From assembly GCA_025989215.1 (NCBI GenBank), contig JAPDNP010000004.1, forward strand, positions 62,001 to 126,000: DNA of 64,000 nucleotides. The letters run 5' to 3'. The notes under the pieces are model-generated. The model saw only the letters and a list, made by a program, of their open reading frames with translations. It was not told the origin of the DNA and did no database searches. The stretch comes from Neisseriaceae bacterium JH1-16. Lineage in GTDB: Bacteria > Pseudomonadota > Gammaproteobacteria > Burkholderiales > Chromobacteriaceae. A program made the translations under genes and the position numbers. This document shows, piece after piece, positions 8,556-18,832 of the stretch (position 1 is the stretch's first letter; each line of letters begins with the position of its first letter).

Positions 8556-9095
8556 TCATCCCCCTACTTTCACCTCGCCCGCGGGAATCACGCTGATACG
8601 CGGCCCAAAACTCGTCATGTACCGAAGGATGGTGTTGTGGTGAGCGGTGATCTGCGCCGCGGTCAGCGCCCCGTTATCGACGGTGGAGTGGGCGTCGGAG
8701 ACCAGGGTCACGTGGTAGCCGAGCGCCAACGCACGGCGCACCGTAGAGTCCACGCAGAAGTCGCTCTGCAGACCGCAGATGGCGAGTTCGCTGATACCCC
8801 GCTGCTGCAACATGTCGTGCAACTCGGTCCGGTGAAACGAGTCCGGCGTGGTCTTGCGAACCCGCAGGTCAACCGGCTTCGTGGCAAGCCTGTCGTCAAG
8901 CTGCCAGCCCTCGCTGCCAAACTGGAGCGGCTCGCTGTCTTCCTCGTGCTGAATCAGCACGACCGGCACGTCGGCCGCCCTGGCCTGTGCACCAATGGCA
9001 TTGATATGTCCGATGACGCGGTCGATGTCGAAGGCGGCTTCGTCGCCGCTACACAGGGCTTTTTGGACGTCGATGATGAGCAGTGCAGTTGTCAT
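8556..9095 (-). CDS. Isochorismatase-fold cysteine hydrolase
   Basis: 179 residues from MTTALLIIDVQKALCSGDEA. Asp9 in LIIDVQ, a lysine in RKTTPDSF and the cysteine of GLQSDFCVDSTVRRAL make up the Asp-Lys-Cys triad of the family, whose members hydrolyse amides, carbamates or nicotinamide. The exact substrate is not predictable. The longer frame to 9176 has no family-like N-terminus. The 5' region holds the inverted pair of uptake-like words at 9129 and 9163. Confidence 0.83.
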   Translation of the reverse strand: MTTALLIIDVQKALCSGDEAAFDIDRVIGHINAIGAQARAADVPVVLIQHEEDSEPLQFGSEGWQLDDRLATKPVDLRVRKTTPDSFHRTELHDMLQQRGISELAICGLQSDFCVDSTVRRALALGYHVTLVSDAHSTVDNGALTAAQITAHHNTILRYMTSFGPRISVIPAGEVKVGG

Positions 9096-9263
9096 GATGG
9101 AAACTAGATCCCCAGTTAACAGGACCGTTTCGGCCAAGCATCGAGGCCAGATGGCCGCACCGTTGGCCGAAACCACAAACCCGATGAGCGAATAGCAGAA
9201 GCAGCAGACACCCGACTCGCCTCACGAGGTGTGGGATGACCTCGCAAGTATTACCAACCGGGA

Positions 9264-9482
9264 TTAGTCACTCTTCGACTGGGCCAGGTGATAGGCGACC
9301 AACGCATTGGCATGGCCATGCCCGAGGCTATGCTCGGCCTTCAGTCAGTTCACCATTTCCATATTTTTCTTGCCGTTAATTACCTTCAGAAGGCTCAACC
9401 AGTGTTCGACTGGCTGCCCATAGGTTTTCTCGATGGACGGGAAATACGAGGCAGGCCCCTTAAGTTTTACATTTTCAGTCAT
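9264..9482 (-). pseudogene. DUF4287 protein gene interrupted by a TGA codon
   Basis: Translating from the ATG at 9480-9482 gives MTENVKLKGPASYFPSIEKT, then YGQPVEHWLSLLKV, then MEMVN-stop-LKAEHSLGHGHANALV, ending at the TAA at 9264-9266. These blocks are the DUF4287 signature. Codon 46 (9345-9347) is TGA where relatives have Trp before LKAEH, so one G-to-A change ends the protein at 45 of 72 residues. GGAAG lies about 12 bases before the ATG. The genome decodes UGA as selenocysteine elsewhere, but a Trp position and the absence of a visible hairpin argue for plain nonsense mutation. Confidence 0.75.
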
Positions 9483-9553
9483 ATGTATCGCACTTCCTTT
9501 TCATTAACGAATAGAACAATCGCTACACTCGGTGCACACGATCAATTCTGCCA

Positions 9554-10060
9554 TCAGTGCTCAGCTCTATTTTCGATACGTGAAACTTTAAATTTCTCGC
9601 CATACATTGACCGATAGTTTATTGTAAAACCTAGTCGGTCGATGAAAATTATAGCTTCATTATGTAATGCAGCATTATTACACGAATTGTCGAAGCTAAT
9701 AAATTTCAACTCCTTACCCACAGCAACAGGTGTATTGGAAGAAAATATATTTAAACTTGACTTTAAAACAGTTTTATTTAACTCTTCCAAAACCAATGGA
9801 GGAATTGTTCCATCAGTGACTAAGTACTCCTGCCCATCGAGGATTATTGAAAATGAATTAATAATGCCAGGACCTAGACCATCATTTGCAATAGCAATAG
9901 AAACAGGGCGGTCAAAGAATTTATTAACAGTGAAATCAATATGTGGTCTAACAGAAAGTTTATTATGCTTTCTCGTAGTCACAACCTGCCAAATAGTAGA
10001 AACCATTGAAAGCGTTGCAATAATAGTTGCCAAAATAGCAATTTTGTCAGAAGTAACCAT
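9554..10060 (-). CDS. Hypothetical membrane-anchored protein (AT-rich, orphan)
   Basis: 168 residues with an N-terminal hydrophobic helix at about 7-27 (KIAILATIIATLSMVSTIWQ) and a soluble remainder of beta-rich character (RPHIDFTVNKFF, VSIAIANDGLGPGIINSF). The gene is far richer in A/T and in rare codons (TTA, ATA, AGA) than its neighbours, which points to horizontal acquisition. I do not recognise the family. Similar N-terminal-helix proteins of unknown role are common in variable accessory regions, but no partner gene is present. Confidence 0.65.
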   Translation of the reverse strand: MVTSDKIAILATIIATLSMVSTIWQVVTTRKHNKLSVRPHIDFTVNKFFDRPVSIAIANDGLGPGIINSFSIILDGQEYLVTDGTIPPLVLEELNKTVLKSSLNIFSSNTPVAVGKELKFISFDNSCNNAALHNEAIIFIDRLGFTINYRSMYGEKFKVSRIENRAEH

Positions 10061-10100
10061 TTAATTAGCCTGGCTTTTTAAGATTAATAATCTCTTGCTT

Positions 10101-10253
10101 TTATTGATATCTAACCAGCATTAGATATGCTATCGAGAATAAAGAGTCTCGTCTGACACGATCTACTTCACCCCAAAATAGCGGTAAAGCTTGCCACACA
10201 ACACACCATGACAAAAGAGAAACCATAGGCATAACCAGAATTGCACCGTGCAC
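10101..10253 (-). CDS. Possible small membrane protein or gene remnant
   Basis: A 50-codon frame from a GTG, translating as a hydrophobic segment (GAILVMPMVSLLSWCVVWQA) and a charged tail (VDRVRRD). It shares the AT-ending codons of the neighbouring orphan gene rather than the GC-rich usage around it. No clear ribosome site. It could equally be the 3' remnant of a membrane protein gene left by insertion of the AT-rich patch. Confidence 0.25.
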   Translation of the reverse strand: MHGAILVMPMVSLLSWCVVWQALPLFWGEVDRVRRDSLFSIAYLMLVRYQ

Positions 10254-10285
10254 TCGACCAACAAGGTTGGCCGAACCGTCCGCCC

Positions 10286-10323
10286 ATAAAGAAAGGGCCG
10301 GCCCCACGAGGGAGTCGGCCCCT
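10286..10323 (-). terminator. Terminator of the rubrerythrin/Fe-S/DUF3501 operon
   Basis: Reading the minus strand, a GC-rich imperfect hairpin (GGGCCG arm and CGGCCC arm) directly follows the DUF3501 stop and is followed by TTTCTTT. Confidence 0.55.
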
Positions 10324-10345
10324 AGGCCTGATCGACCGGTCGGAG

Positions 10346-10936
10346 TCAGGCCTCGGACAAATCGGCTACCAGTGCCGCCCGTAGCACCGCCGGCAGCGGG
10401 TCGCATTCGGCCTGGTAGTGGGGGTGATCGATGCCGGCGGCAAGCGCGGCGCCGTGCTTCGCCGCCGCGACCATCGCCGGGCTCAGCTCGAAGCGCAGAA
10501 AGTGCACCGCCGAGGTCTTGTCGGGCGTACTGCGTTGCAGGTCTTCGTTGGCAATCGGCTCGACGCGATCGAAGCCGGCCACCTGCAGCCACACCACCTG
10601 CTCGATGCCGACCAGCCGGGCCAGCGCGGCGCGGCGGGCGTCGATGTCGTCGTACTCGATCATCAGCGTCGCCTTCCAGTTGTGGCCGCTGGGGATCAGC
10701 GGGTTGTAGACGTCGAGTTCATCCTGGATCAGCTCCGGTTCGAAGATGCGCTCGAGTCGCAGCATTTCCTGCACCTGGTACTGCATGGTCAGCGCGTCCT
10801 CGAAGCACAGGCTGACGTGGGCGCCCAGCGCCAGGCGGCGCTGCCGCTTGTGCGTCATCACCTTGGCGCGGAAGCTGGGCCGAACGCGGGCGTACTCTTC
10901 CAGGCTGAAAAGGTCCTGTTGGGTCAATCCGCTCAT
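10346..10936 (-). CDS. DUF3501 family protein
   Basis: 196 residues. Recognised from LTQQDLFSLEEYARVRPSFR, the QYQVQEMLRLERIFE block and the DELDVYNPLIPSGHNWKATL block, all hallmarks of DUF3501. The biochemical role is unknown. The family is usually encoded with a rubrerythrin and a GlpC-like Fe-S protein, exactly as here, so a part in peroxide or oxygen-stress defence is inferred from context only. It is the last gene of that operon. Confidence 0.88.
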   Translation of the reverse strand: MSGLTQQDLFSLEEYARVRPSFRAKVMTHKRQRRLALGAHVSLCFEDALTMQYQVQEMLRLERIFEPELIQDELDVYNPLIPSGHNWKATLMIEYDDIDARRAALARLVGIEQVVWLQVAGFDRVEPIANEDLQRSTPDKTSAVHFLRFELSPAMVAAAKHGAALAAGIDHPHYQAECDPLPAVLRAALVADLSEA

Positions 10937-10957
10937 GCTCTCCTCCGTGTCATCGCG

Positions 10958-12292
10958 TCACAGCCCGTAGGCGCGGCGCAGCAGGCTGATCGGGTGCTCG
11001 GCGACGCGACCGTCGCCGACCGCGTGCTCGATGTGGTGGCCGGCCATCACGCAGTCGCTGCCCAGGTGGTCGGGCGCGGCGCGGCGCACCCGTTCGGCCA
11101 CCGGCTTGACCAGCTTCATCGAGTACTCGTACGACTCGACCTTCACCGCGTAGGTCCCGTCGTGGCCTGAGCAGCGCTCGATCAGCTCGACCTCGGTGCC
11201 CGGCACCAGCGACAGCAGGTCGAAGGTCTTGTGGCCGATGTTCTGCACCCGCTGGTGGCAGGCGGCGTGATAGGCCACCTTGCCAAGCGCGGCGCTGAAG
11301 TCGGTGCGCAGCAGCCCGGCCTTGTGGCGCAGCATCAAATACTCGAACGGGTCGTAGAACGCCTCGGCCACCTTGCGCACCTCGGCATCGTCCGGAAAGA
11401 TCAGCGGCAACTCGTTCTTGAACATCAGCACGCAGGACGGGATCAGCGCGGTCAGGTCCCAGCCCTGGTCGACCAGTTCGGCCAACATCGGCACGTTGTG
11501 GTCGCGGGCCTTGCGGATCGCCTCCAGGTCGCCCAGTTCCAGCCGCGGCATGCCGCAGCAGCGCTCCTGCCCGGCCAGCATCACCGGGATGCCGTTGTGT
11601 TCGAATACCGCGAACAGGTCCTCGCCCGGCCCCGGCTCATTGCGGTTCATGTAGCAAGTGGCGAACAAGGCGACCCGGCCGCGGGTGGTGTCGGTCGGTA
11701 TCGCCGAGCCGACCACCGCATGCCCTTGCAACCGCTTCTGCAGCGTGCGGCTGTGATAGGTGGGCAGTTGCGCGTCGACATGCACGCCCAGCACTTTCTG
11801 CAGCGCCTGCCGTGCCGGCCGGTAGCGGTTGGCGGCGTTGACGATGCCCGCCACCACCGGGATGCCGGCCAGGTTGCCGACCGTGTCGGTGCTGGTAAGG
11901 ATACGGTCGCGCAGCCGCACCTGGCCCTGCTTGTAGCGCACCGCCTTGGCGCGCAGCATCAGGTGCGGGAAATCGACATTCCACGGGTGCGGCGGCACGT
12001 ACGGACACTTGGTCATGTAGCACAGGTCGCACAGGTAGCAGTGGTCGACCACACGGGCGAAGTCAGCCTTGTCGACACCATCCACCTCCATCGTGCTCGA
12101 CTCGTCGACCAGATCGAACAGTGTCGGAAACGCGTGGCACAGGCTGACGCAGCGGCGGCAGCCGTGGCAGATGTTGAACACCCGCTCCATCTCGGCAAGC
12201 AGCGCGGTCTCGTCGTAGAACACCGGATCGTCCTGGCCGAGCGGATGCCGCGTCGGCGCATCGAGGTTGCCTTCGCGCTTGTCGGTGGCCAT
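10958..12292 (-). CDS. GlpC-like Fe-S oxidoreductase (heterodisulfide-reductase-type CCG protein)
   Basis: 444 residues from MATDKREGNLDAPT, chosen over an ATG 12 codons upstream because AGGAGG precedes it. Two 4Fe-4S ferredoxin motifs are present (CHGCRRCVSLC and CYLCDLCYMTKCP, near residues 45-105), followed by CCG-type domains (CCGMPRLELGD, with a second CSGHDGTY). It probably passes electrons between a quinone or ferredoxin pool and rubrerythrin; no soluble dehydrogenase partner is adjacent. Middle gene of the rubrerythrin-FeS-DUF3501 operon. Confidence 0.85.
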   Translation of the reverse strand: MATDKREGNLDAPTRHPLGQDDPVFYDETALLAEMERVFNICHGCRRCVSLCHAFPTLFDLVDESSTMEVDGVDKADFARVVDHCYLCDLCYMTKCPYVPPHPWNVDFPHLMLRAKAVRYKQGQVRLRDRILTSTDTVGNLAGIPVVAGIVNAANRYRPARQALQKVLGVHVDAQLPTYHSRTLQKRLQGHAVVGSAIPTDTTRGRVALFATCYMNRNEPGPGEDLFAVFEHNGIPVMLAGQERCCGMPRLELGDLEAIRKARDHNVPMLAELVDQGWDLTALIPSCVLMFKNELPLIFPDDAEVRKVAEAFYDPFEYLMLRHKAGLLRTDFSAALGKVAYHAACHQRVQNIGHKTFDLLSLVPGTEVELIERCSGHDGTYAVKVESYEYSMKLVKPVAERVRRAAPDHLGSDCVMAGHHIEHAVGDGRVAEHPISLLRRAYGL

Positions 12293-12373
12293 GGTCCCCT
12301 CCTGCGGGGTGGCGAATCGGGGAAGCATCGGAGCCTGCGATGCCTCGGTACGGGCCGGGGCATCGCAGACTCC

Positions 12374-12498
12374 GCCCGGCCGAATAGCCGCCCCCTCCCT
12401 GCGTTGTTACGCAGCCTTGCCGTACGACCTGTACTGCCTACGGCAGCGCGACGAGCAAGATCGCTTCGCTGGGTGTTGTTAGCGACTCTAAGCCGGGC
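12374..12498. repeat. Possible palindromic extragenic element between rubrerythrin and Fe-S genes
   Basis: The 215-bp spacer holds the inverted repeat TGCCGTA/TACGGCA (12418-12445) around GTAC-N5-GTAC, plus outer arms GCCCGGC/GCCGGGC. The GTAC-N5-GTAC centre matches the layout of the four clearer elements of this window, so this may be a diverged relative or an mRNA processing/terminator structure inside the operon. Confidence 0.3.
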
Positions 12499-12507
12499 AG
12501 ACGATCG

Positions 12508-12930
12508 CTACAGGGCCTGCAGCTCGCTCAACGCCTTGGTGTAGCGGTTGGCGTGCGAGCGTTCGGCCTTGGCCAGGGTCTCGAACCAGTCGGCGACTTC
12601 ATCGAAGCCCTCTTCGCGGGCCACCTTGGCCATGCCGGGGTACATATCGGTGTATTCGTGGGTTTCGCCGGCGATGGCGCTCTTCAGGTTATCCATGGTG
12701 CGACCAAACGGCAGGCCGGTGGCCGGGTCGCCGCATTGCTCCAGGTATTCCAGGTGGCCGTGCGCATGGCCGGTCTCGCCTTCGGCGGTGGAACGGAACA
12801 GCGCCGACACGTCGTTGTAGCCTTCGACGTCGGCCTTGGCGGCAAAGTAGAGATAGCGCCGGTTGGCCTGCGACTCGCCGGAAAACGCATCCTTCAGGTT
12901 CTGTTCGGTTTTACTGCCTTTCAGACTCAT
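12508..12930 (-). CDS. Rubrerythrin, short form without rubredoxin domain
   Basis: 140 residues. The ferritin-like di-iron four-helix bundle is present: [34 protein letters not shown] and [14 protein letters not shown] carry the Glu/His ligands. The C-terminal rubredoxin-like CxxC domain of classical rubrerythrin is absent, so an external electron donor is needed. Rubrerythrins reduce hydrogen peroxide in the cytoplasm. GAGGTGACAGCC before the ATG at 12928-12930 sets the start; a GTG three codons upstream is in frame. First gene of the operon. Confidence 0.9.
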   Translation of the reverse strand: MSLKGSKTEQNLKDAFSGESQANRRYLYFAAKADVEGYNDVSALFRSTAEGETGHAHGHLEYLEQCGDPATGLPFGRTMDNLKSAIAGETHEYTDMYPGMAKVAREEGFDEVADWFETLAKAERSHANRYTKALSELQAL

Positions 12931-13275
12931 GGCTGTCACCTCACGCTGCAGATGGATTCGGGGTGTCGTCGAACACCCGGGGTCCCCGGCGACAGCTGCC
13001 CGCCGGTGACTCTGTCTCTAGACTAGACGGCCAAAAGACGTTAAGGCAGTTGATTTTATTAAAGAAACGGATAGCCGGAAGCGATCACCCCCTGGCCGGT
13101 CAAAACCTTCTCTATCGACCATCTTCGGCATTTCTCCATAGGGGAAATCACACACAGGCCGTTGCCCTCCCCCTGTATAGAATCGCAACACAATCAGACT
13201 ATGCTGCGTGCGCGTCGTACCCGGCCAACGATAAGGCCGAGGCGGCGCAACGTTCTATTACCAGGGGAACCACCG
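12931..13275. other. Intergenic region between rubrerythrin and chemoreceptor genes
   Basis: About 345 bases with divergent promoters expected for both neighbours. A moderately AT-rich tract (about 13040-13075) contains TTGATTTTATTAAA, which matches only one half of an FNR/ANR box. I see no terminator, small gene or repeat. Confidence 0.4.
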
Positions 13276-14883
13276 ATGACACTTCGCGCCAGAGTCTGGC
13301 TATTGATAGGAGCAGCCCTGCTCGGGCTGATCGTGATCGCATCGCTGGCGCTGCACACGCTGCGCAACAGCATGATGGACGAGCGGCGCTCGCAGATCGA
13401 AACCATGCTGACGATGGCCGAGGGAGTGGCCAAGCACTACGCCGATCTCGAAACGGCCGGCAAGCTGTCGCATGAAGAGGCGCAGCGCCAGGCCAAGGAA
13501 GCGCTCGGCGCCTTCCGCGCCGGCGACAACTATCTGTTCGTGCGCTCGCACGACAACCGCCTGCTGGTGCACCCGAAACCGGAGCGCATCGGCAAGGAAG
13601 ACAAGGGCACCAAGCTGCCGGACGGCCGCTACACCTCCGAGGCCTACAGCGACGCGCTGGCCCATAGTCACCTGGGCTTCGTCGACATTCTCACCACCCG
13701 CCCGGGCGGCAACGAGCAGTTGCCCAAGCTCAACGGCGTGTTCAAATTCGAGCCGTGGCAGTGGATGATCGGTGTGGGCTTCTTCACCGACGACATCGAT
13801 GCGCAGTACTGGCGCCACGCCGGCACCTTCGTCGCGGTCGGCGCCTTGTTGATCGCGCTGGTGGCGGCGCTGGCGCTGCAGATGTCGCGGCGCATCCAGC
13901 AACAGCTGGGCGGCGATCCGGCCTATGCCGCCGAGATCGCCGGCGCAATCGCCGAGGGCGACCTGAGCCGGCAAATTGCCACCGCTCCGGCCGACAGCCT
14001 GATCGGCGCGATGCAGCGCATGCAGGCCGAGCTGCGCGGCATGGTCGGCCAGTTCAACCAGGCGGCCGCCCAGCTGGCGCAGTCGGCCAGCGCGCTGACC
14101 CAGGAAATGCACCAGATCAGCGACGGCTCGCGGCTGTCGTCCGAGTCGACCGCGGCCACCGCGGCGGCCGTCGAAGAGATGGCGGTCAGCGTCGACCATG
14201 TGTCGAGCAGCGCGCGCGACACCGAGCAGAACTCGCAGCAGGCGGTGGCACTGGCGGTGGACGGCGAGCGGCTCGCCAGCGATGCCGCCAGCGAAATCGA
14301 GCGGGTGTCGCAGCACATCGGCGAGGCCACCGAGTTGGTCGGCGGGCTGGTGGCGCGCTCGCGCGAGATCGGCGGCGTGGCAGCGGTGATCCGCGACATC
14401 GCCGACCAGACCAATCTGTTGGCGCTGAACGCCGCGATCGAGGCGGCGCGCGCCGGCGAACAGGGCCGCGGCTTCGCGGTGGTGGCCGACGAGGTGCGCA
14501 AGTTGGCCGAACGCACTGCCAGCGCCACCCAGGACATCAGCCGCACCATCGTGACGGTGCAGCAGGACACCGACCAGGTGGTGGCGCGGATGAACCAGGT
14601 GCGCGACCAGGTGGGCAGCGGCGTGACGCTGGCCGGCCAGGCCGCCGAGGCGCTGCGCCAGATCAGCAGCAGCAGCGACCAGACGCTGGGCAAGATCCGC
14701 GAGGTGGCGATGGCGACCCAGGAGCAGAGCGAGGCCGGCAACAATATCGCCGGCAATATCGAACGGATCGCGCAGATGATGGAGGAATCCGATGCCGCGT
14801 TGCGCCAGGCACACGACCAGGTCGGCCGCATCGAGACGCTGGCGCAGGAACTGCACCGCTCGGCGGCGCGTTTCCGGCTCTGA
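13276..14883 (+). CDS. Methyl-accepting chemotaxis protein with periplasmic Cache domain
   Basis: 535 residues from the ATG at 13276, preceded by AGGGG. Transmembrane helix 1 at about 7-27, a periplasmic single-Cache domain of about 150 residues ([41 protein letters not shown]), transmembrane helix 2 near 180-205, HAMP, then the full cytoplasmic helical hairpin with the conserved tip ([20 protein letters not shown]). It senses a small periplasmic ligand and signals to CheA. No CheR-binding pentapeptide is visible at the C-terminus, which ends AARFRL. Confidence 0.92.
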   Translation: MTLRARVWLLIGAALLGLIVIASLALHTLRNSMMDERRSQIETMLTMAEGVAKHYADLETAGKLSHEEAQRQAKEALGAFRAGDNYLFVRSHDNRLLVHPKPERIGKEDKGTKLPDGRYTSEAYSDALAHSHLGFVDILTTRPGGNEQLPKLNGVFKFEPWQWMIGVGFFTDDIDAQYWRHAGTFVAVGALLIALVAALALQMSRRIQQQLGGDPAYAAEIAGAIAEGDLSRQIATAPADSLIGAMQRMQAELRGMVGQFNQAAAQLAQSASALTQEMHQISDGSRLSSESTAATAAAVEEMAVSVDHVSSSARDTEQNSQQAVALAVDGERLASDAASEIERVSQHIGEATELVGGLVARSREIGGVAAVIRDIADQTNLLALNAAIEAARAGEQGRGFAVVADEVRKLAERTASATQDISRTIVTVQQDTDQVVARMNQVRDQVGSGVTLAGQAAEALRQISSSSDQTLGKIREVAMATQEQSEAGNNIAGNIERIAQMMEESDAALRQAHDQVGRIETLAQELHRSAARFRL

Positions 14884-14910
14884 GTCCCTTGCAGGCCAGG
14901 CCTGTCCTTC

Positions 14911-15053
14911 AGAACCTGTTTACGATCTCGCGAACGAAGGGTCAGTCAAGGCGAAATGGCGCGAAAAAGCGGAGTGTACTCAGAGTACATGAGCATTTTG
15001 AGCGCCATTTCAACGCAGAATCACCCAAGAGCAGCAGATCGTGGGCAGGTTCT
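14911..15053 (-). repeat. 143-bp palindromic element, copy A
   Basis: Bounded by AGAACC and GGTTCT. The two ends share most of the inverted repeat AGAACCTGTTTACGATCT. The centre is the hairpin TGTACTC-A-GAGTACA. Copies B (21198) and C (54213) are the same element in the opposite orientation. The right edge overlaps the TGA stop of benE by one base. It has no coding capacity worth calling; the size and ends suit a MITE or a large REP-like element. Confidence 0.85.
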
Positions 15054-16270
15054 CAGGCGCGCGCCGGCCGCTTCAGCCCCCCATACGCCACCGCGCCGAT
15101 CAACACGCCCCAGAAGGCCGACCCCAGGCCCAGATAGCTCATGCCCGACGCGGTGGCCAGGAAGGTGATGATGGCCGCCTCGCGGTGCTCCTCGTCCTGC
15201 ACCACCCCCATCACATTGGCGGTGATCGCGCCGATCAGCGCCACCCCGGCCAGCACGGTCACGAAGGTGCCCGGCAGCGCCGCGAACAACAGCACCATCG
15301 CCCCGGAAAACAGCCCCCCGAGCAGATAGAAGACGCCGTTCGAGATGCCGGCCACATAGCGTCGCGCCGGGTCTTCGTTCGCCTCGCTGCCGGTGCAGAA
15401 CGCCGCCGTGATCGCGGCGATCACGATGGTGATGCCGCCGAAACAGGCCGCCACCACCGATACCAGGCTGGTGCTTATCAGAATCGGCCGAGCGGGAATG
15501 TCGTAGCCGGCATGGCGCAGTATGGCCATCCCCGGCAGGTGCTGCCCCGTCAGGCTGACGATGATCAGCGGCACCGCCAGGCTCAGCGTCGCCTTCCAGC
15601 TCCATTCAGGCTCGATGAAGATCGGGCGCGTCAGCGCAAGATCGCCCACCGCGACATGGATGCCGCCGCTCAGCGCCGACAGCGCCACACCGGTCAGCAA
15701 CACCAGCACGATGCAGTAGCGCGGCACCAGCCGCTTGAAGACCAGATAGGCCAGCACCATGCCGACGCCCAGCACCGGCATGGCGGTGGCCGACTTGAAC
15801 GCCTGGGTACCGAACTGGAACAGGATGCCGGCCATCATGCCCGACGCCACGCCCTTGGGAATGCGCCGGATGATCGCATCGAAATAGCCCGCCCAACCGA
15901 TCAGGAAGATCGCCAGCGCCGCCGTGATATAGGCGCCGACCGCCTGGTTCAGCGACAGCGCCGGAAACAGGCTGACCAGCAGCGCGGTCCCCGGGGCCGA
16001 CCAGGCGGTGATCACCGGCGTCTTGCTGCGCCAGCTGAGCCAGATGCCGGACACGGCCGCGCCGAGCGAGATCGCCCAGATCCACGACGACACCATCTCT
16101 TTCGGGAAATGCCCGGCCTCGGCGGCATGGAAGAAGATCACCAGCGGGCCGGCGTAGGACACCAGCACCGCCAGGAAGCCCGCGACCACGGCGGAGACTG
16201 AGCTGTCTGCGATCAGCGCGGCGATGCCCGAGTGGCGTCGCGCGACGGATAGACGTTCATTCGAAATCAA
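15053..16270 (-). CDS. benE: Benzoate:H+ symporter (BenE family)
   Basis: 405 residues, about 11-12 hydrophobic segments. It matches the BenE family by the N-terminal SAVVAGFLAVLVSYAGPLVI helix, the SWRSKTPVITAWSAPGTALL loop and the TGQHLPGMAILRHAGYDIP region. It imports benzoate, feeding BenABCD upstream in the same operon. The start is an unusual TTG at 16268-16270, chosen because GGGAG sits just before it and no ATG lies in the family-like N-terminal region. The stop codon overlaps the first base of repeat copy A. Confidence 0.9.
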   Translation of the reverse strand: MISNERLSVARRHSGIAALIADSSVSAVVAGFLAVLVSYAGPLVIFFHAAEAGHFPKEMVSSWIWAISLGAAVSGIWLSWRSKTPVITAWSAPGTALLVSLFPALSLNQAVGAYITAALAIFLIGWAGYFDAIIRRIPKGVASGMMAGILFQFGTQAFKSATAMPVLGVGMVLAYLVFKRLVPRYCIVLVLLTGVALSALSGGIHVAVGDLALTRPIFIEPEWSWKATLSLAVPLIIVSLTGQHLPGMAILRHAGYDIPARPILISTSLVSVVAACFGGITIVIAAITAAFCTGSEANEDPARRYVAGISNGVFYLLGGLFSGAMVLLFAALPGTFVTVLAGVALIGAITANVMGVVQDEEHREAAIITFLATASGMSYLGLGSAFWGVLIGAVAYGGLKRPARA

Positions 16271-16444
16271 GTTGCACTCCCTGCCGCCGCACGAGGGCAG
16301 CGGCTCCGATAACGGCAGCCCTCCTCCCCGTTCGGCCAACAAGCGAATCGACGTCGGACAGCCGGGCGAAACAGAAAGGCTCCACGCCACAGCCCATGCA
16401 ATGGGTCTGCACTACGGAGCAGCTAGAAGAAAGCCGCGTCGCAG

Positions 16445-17224
16445 CTAGCCCTGATCACCGCCGCCCACCGGCAACACGGTGCCGGTGATATAGGAGGCCT
16501 CGTCCGAGGCAAGGAACAGGATCGCGCGCACCTGCTCGTCTATGCTGCCGTAGCGGTGCATCAGGCTGCTGGCGAGGGTCTGATCGACGATGCCCTGGTA
16601 CCAGCCCTGCTCCTGCTCCGACATCGGGGCGCTGTTGCGCGGGATCTTGCGCGGCGGCGCCTCGGTGCCACCGGTAGCCACCGCGTTGACGCGGATGCCG
16701 TCGTCGGCGTGCTCGAAGGCGAGACTGGCGGTCAGCGCGTTGACCCCGCCCTTGGCGGCCGAATACGGGATGCGGTAGATGCCGCGCGTGGCGATCGACG
16801 ACACGTTGACGATCGCGCCGTATCGGCGCTCGATCATGGTGGGCAGCACCGCGCGGCAGCACCACAACGTCGGGAACAGCGAGCGGCGGATCTCGGCCTC
16901 GATCTGCGCCTCGTCGTATTCCTGGTAGGGCTTGGCCCAGATGGTACCGCCGACATTATTGATCAGCACGTCGATGCGGCCGAAGCGCTGCAACGCGGCC
17001 TCAACGACCAGTTGCGCACCATTGTAGGTCTCCAGGTCGGCGGTCACCACCAAGGCCTCGCCACCGTTGGCCGAAACCTCGGCCGCGACCTCGTGCACCA
17101 GCTCGGCGCGGTCGGCCAGCACCACGCGCGCGCCCTCTGCGGCCACGGCCAGCGCCACGCCGCGGCCGATACCCTGCGCGGCGCCAGTCACGACGACGAC
17201 CTTGTCCTTGAATCGTGTGTTCAT
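16445..17224 (-). CDS. benD: Benzoate cis-diol dehydrogenase
   Basis: 259 residues, short-chain dehydrogenase. NAD-binding TGAAQGIGRG near residue 12, NNVGG, catalytic Ser in NVSSIATRG and YSAAK as YxxxK. It oxidises cis-1,2-dihydroxycyclohexadiene-1-carboxylate with loss of CO2 to catechol. It starts 5 bases after the benC stop, in the benABCD order, which fixes the assignment. Confidence 0.93.
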   Translation of the reverse strand: MNTRFKDKVVVVTGAAQGIGRGVALAVAAEGARVVLADRAELVHEVAAEVSANGGEALVVTADLETYNGAQLVVEAALQRFGRIDVLINNVGGTIWAKPYQEYDEAQIEAEIRRSLFPTLWCCRAVLPTMIERRYGAIVNVSSIATRGIYRIPYSAAKGGVNALTASLAFEHADDGIRVNAVATGGTEAPPRKIPRNSAPMSEQEQGWYQGIVDQTLASSLMHRYGSIDEQVRAILFLASDEASYITGTVLPVGGGDQG

Positions 17225-17229
17225 CGCAA

Positions 17230-18828
<1,599 letters not shown>

Positions 18829-18832
<4 letters not shown>

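Noticed and set aside
9345-9347. In-frame TGA in the DUF4287 gene as a selenocysteine codon
   Set aside because: The residue in relatives is Trp, no hairpin of SECIS type is apparent just after the codon, and DUF4287 is not a known selenoprotein family.
9288-9617. 109-codon plus-strand frame over the DUF4287 remnant
   Set aside because: The opposite strand translates into clear DUF4287 blocks, so this frame is its shadow.
8900-10300. Insertion sequence or phage remnant at the AT-rich patch
   Set aside because: No transposase, integrase, terminal inverted repeats or target duplication could be found.
15041-16201. 386-codon open frame opposite benE
   Set aside because: Typical antisense frame in GC-rich DNA: composition is Arg/Gly/His-rich, with no domain and no ribosome site. 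The same judgement was made for the other long frames opposite mfd, ppsA, selA and benA.
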